Source: Glandiceps talaboti (Eukaryota; Hemichordata; Enteropneusta; Spengelidae). From it: a stretch of 45,000 bases of DNA. This document shows, piece by piece, positions 44,855 through 45,000 of this stretch. The position numbers and the translations under genes are program-made. Position 1 is the first letter of the stretch. Every line of letters starts with the position of its first letter. The DNA lies in the NCBI RefSeq assembly GCF_964340395.1, contig NC_135565.1, positions 2,829,142-2,874,141 on the forward strand. Reading direction: 5' to 3'. The notes beneath the pieces were generated by a model. It did not search any database, was not told where the DNA came from, and saw only the letters and a list, made by a program, of their open reading frames with translations.

Positions 44855-45000
44855 CTCTAGGTCCGTTGCCCCCCGGCCTGTTCCCCCTGCCCGTTGCCCC
44901 ACGAAGTTTTGCCCCCCGGCCTTTTACCCCTGGCCCGTTGCCCCCTGGCCCGTTGCCCCCTGGTCATTTTGCCCCCGGCCTTTTGCCCCCCAATAATATA
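44855..45000. repeat. C-rich ggcccgttgcccc repeat, copy 2 (runs to near the window end)
   Basis: Units such as ggcccgttgccccctggc in the same orientation as 38880-38995, ending in 'gccccccaataatata', comparable with 'ccccccataacatat' at copy 1. Confidence 0.85.

Overview
This is a stretch of AT-rich eukaryotic genome, almost certainly from an invertebrate animal and probably a marine one. The evidence is a spliced leucine-rich-repeat GPCR of the GRL101/type C LGR kind (a family expanded in lophotrochozoans, echinoderms, hemichordates and amphioxus), decayed non-LTR and Penelope-like retroelements, and a very high load of micro- and minisatellites. The species cannot be named from the sequence. 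No tRNA, rRNA, CRISPR array or bacterial-type gene was seen.

Layout. 1-6.5 kb: one plus-strand receptor gene in at least three exons: the seven-helix exon (628-1661), an exon resembling the catalytic-loop part of a degenerate kinase (4618-4863), and a last exon with a charged 21-residue repeat tail (5529-6302). A dead non-LTR reverse transcriptase and a TTCAG/TTCAA array sit in an intron. 6.8-20 kb: no convincing gene. It holds an (AT)n-linked repeat with two back-to-back hammerhead ribozyme motifs, two or more MITE-like elements, an AT-rich dispersed tandem family, tetranucleotide arrays, a GT-rich minisatellite and one CpG-rich promoter-like patch. 20.1-32.1 kb: two large arrays of the same 24-bp minisatellite in opposite orientation, facing each other across a 2.6-kb spacer whose edges are also inverted copies. 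32.7-35.0 kb: a 27-bp minisatellite. 35.8-38.8 kb: compound tetranucleotide, (AT)n and (GTAT)n arrays with another hammerhead relic. 39.0-41.0 kb: a minus-strand Penelope-like element in pieces (GIY-YIG end, reverse transcriptase part) with a well-formed hammerhead ribozyme on the same strand just upstream. 41-45 kb: non-coding, with a foldback element, a decayed hammerhead, two short tandem arrays and a C-rich repeat.

The most notable observations are the hammerhead ribozyme family, with pairing changes that preserve stem I; the inverted minisatellite arrays with higher-order periods; and the GPCR that appears to carry a pseudokinase-like C-terminal tail.
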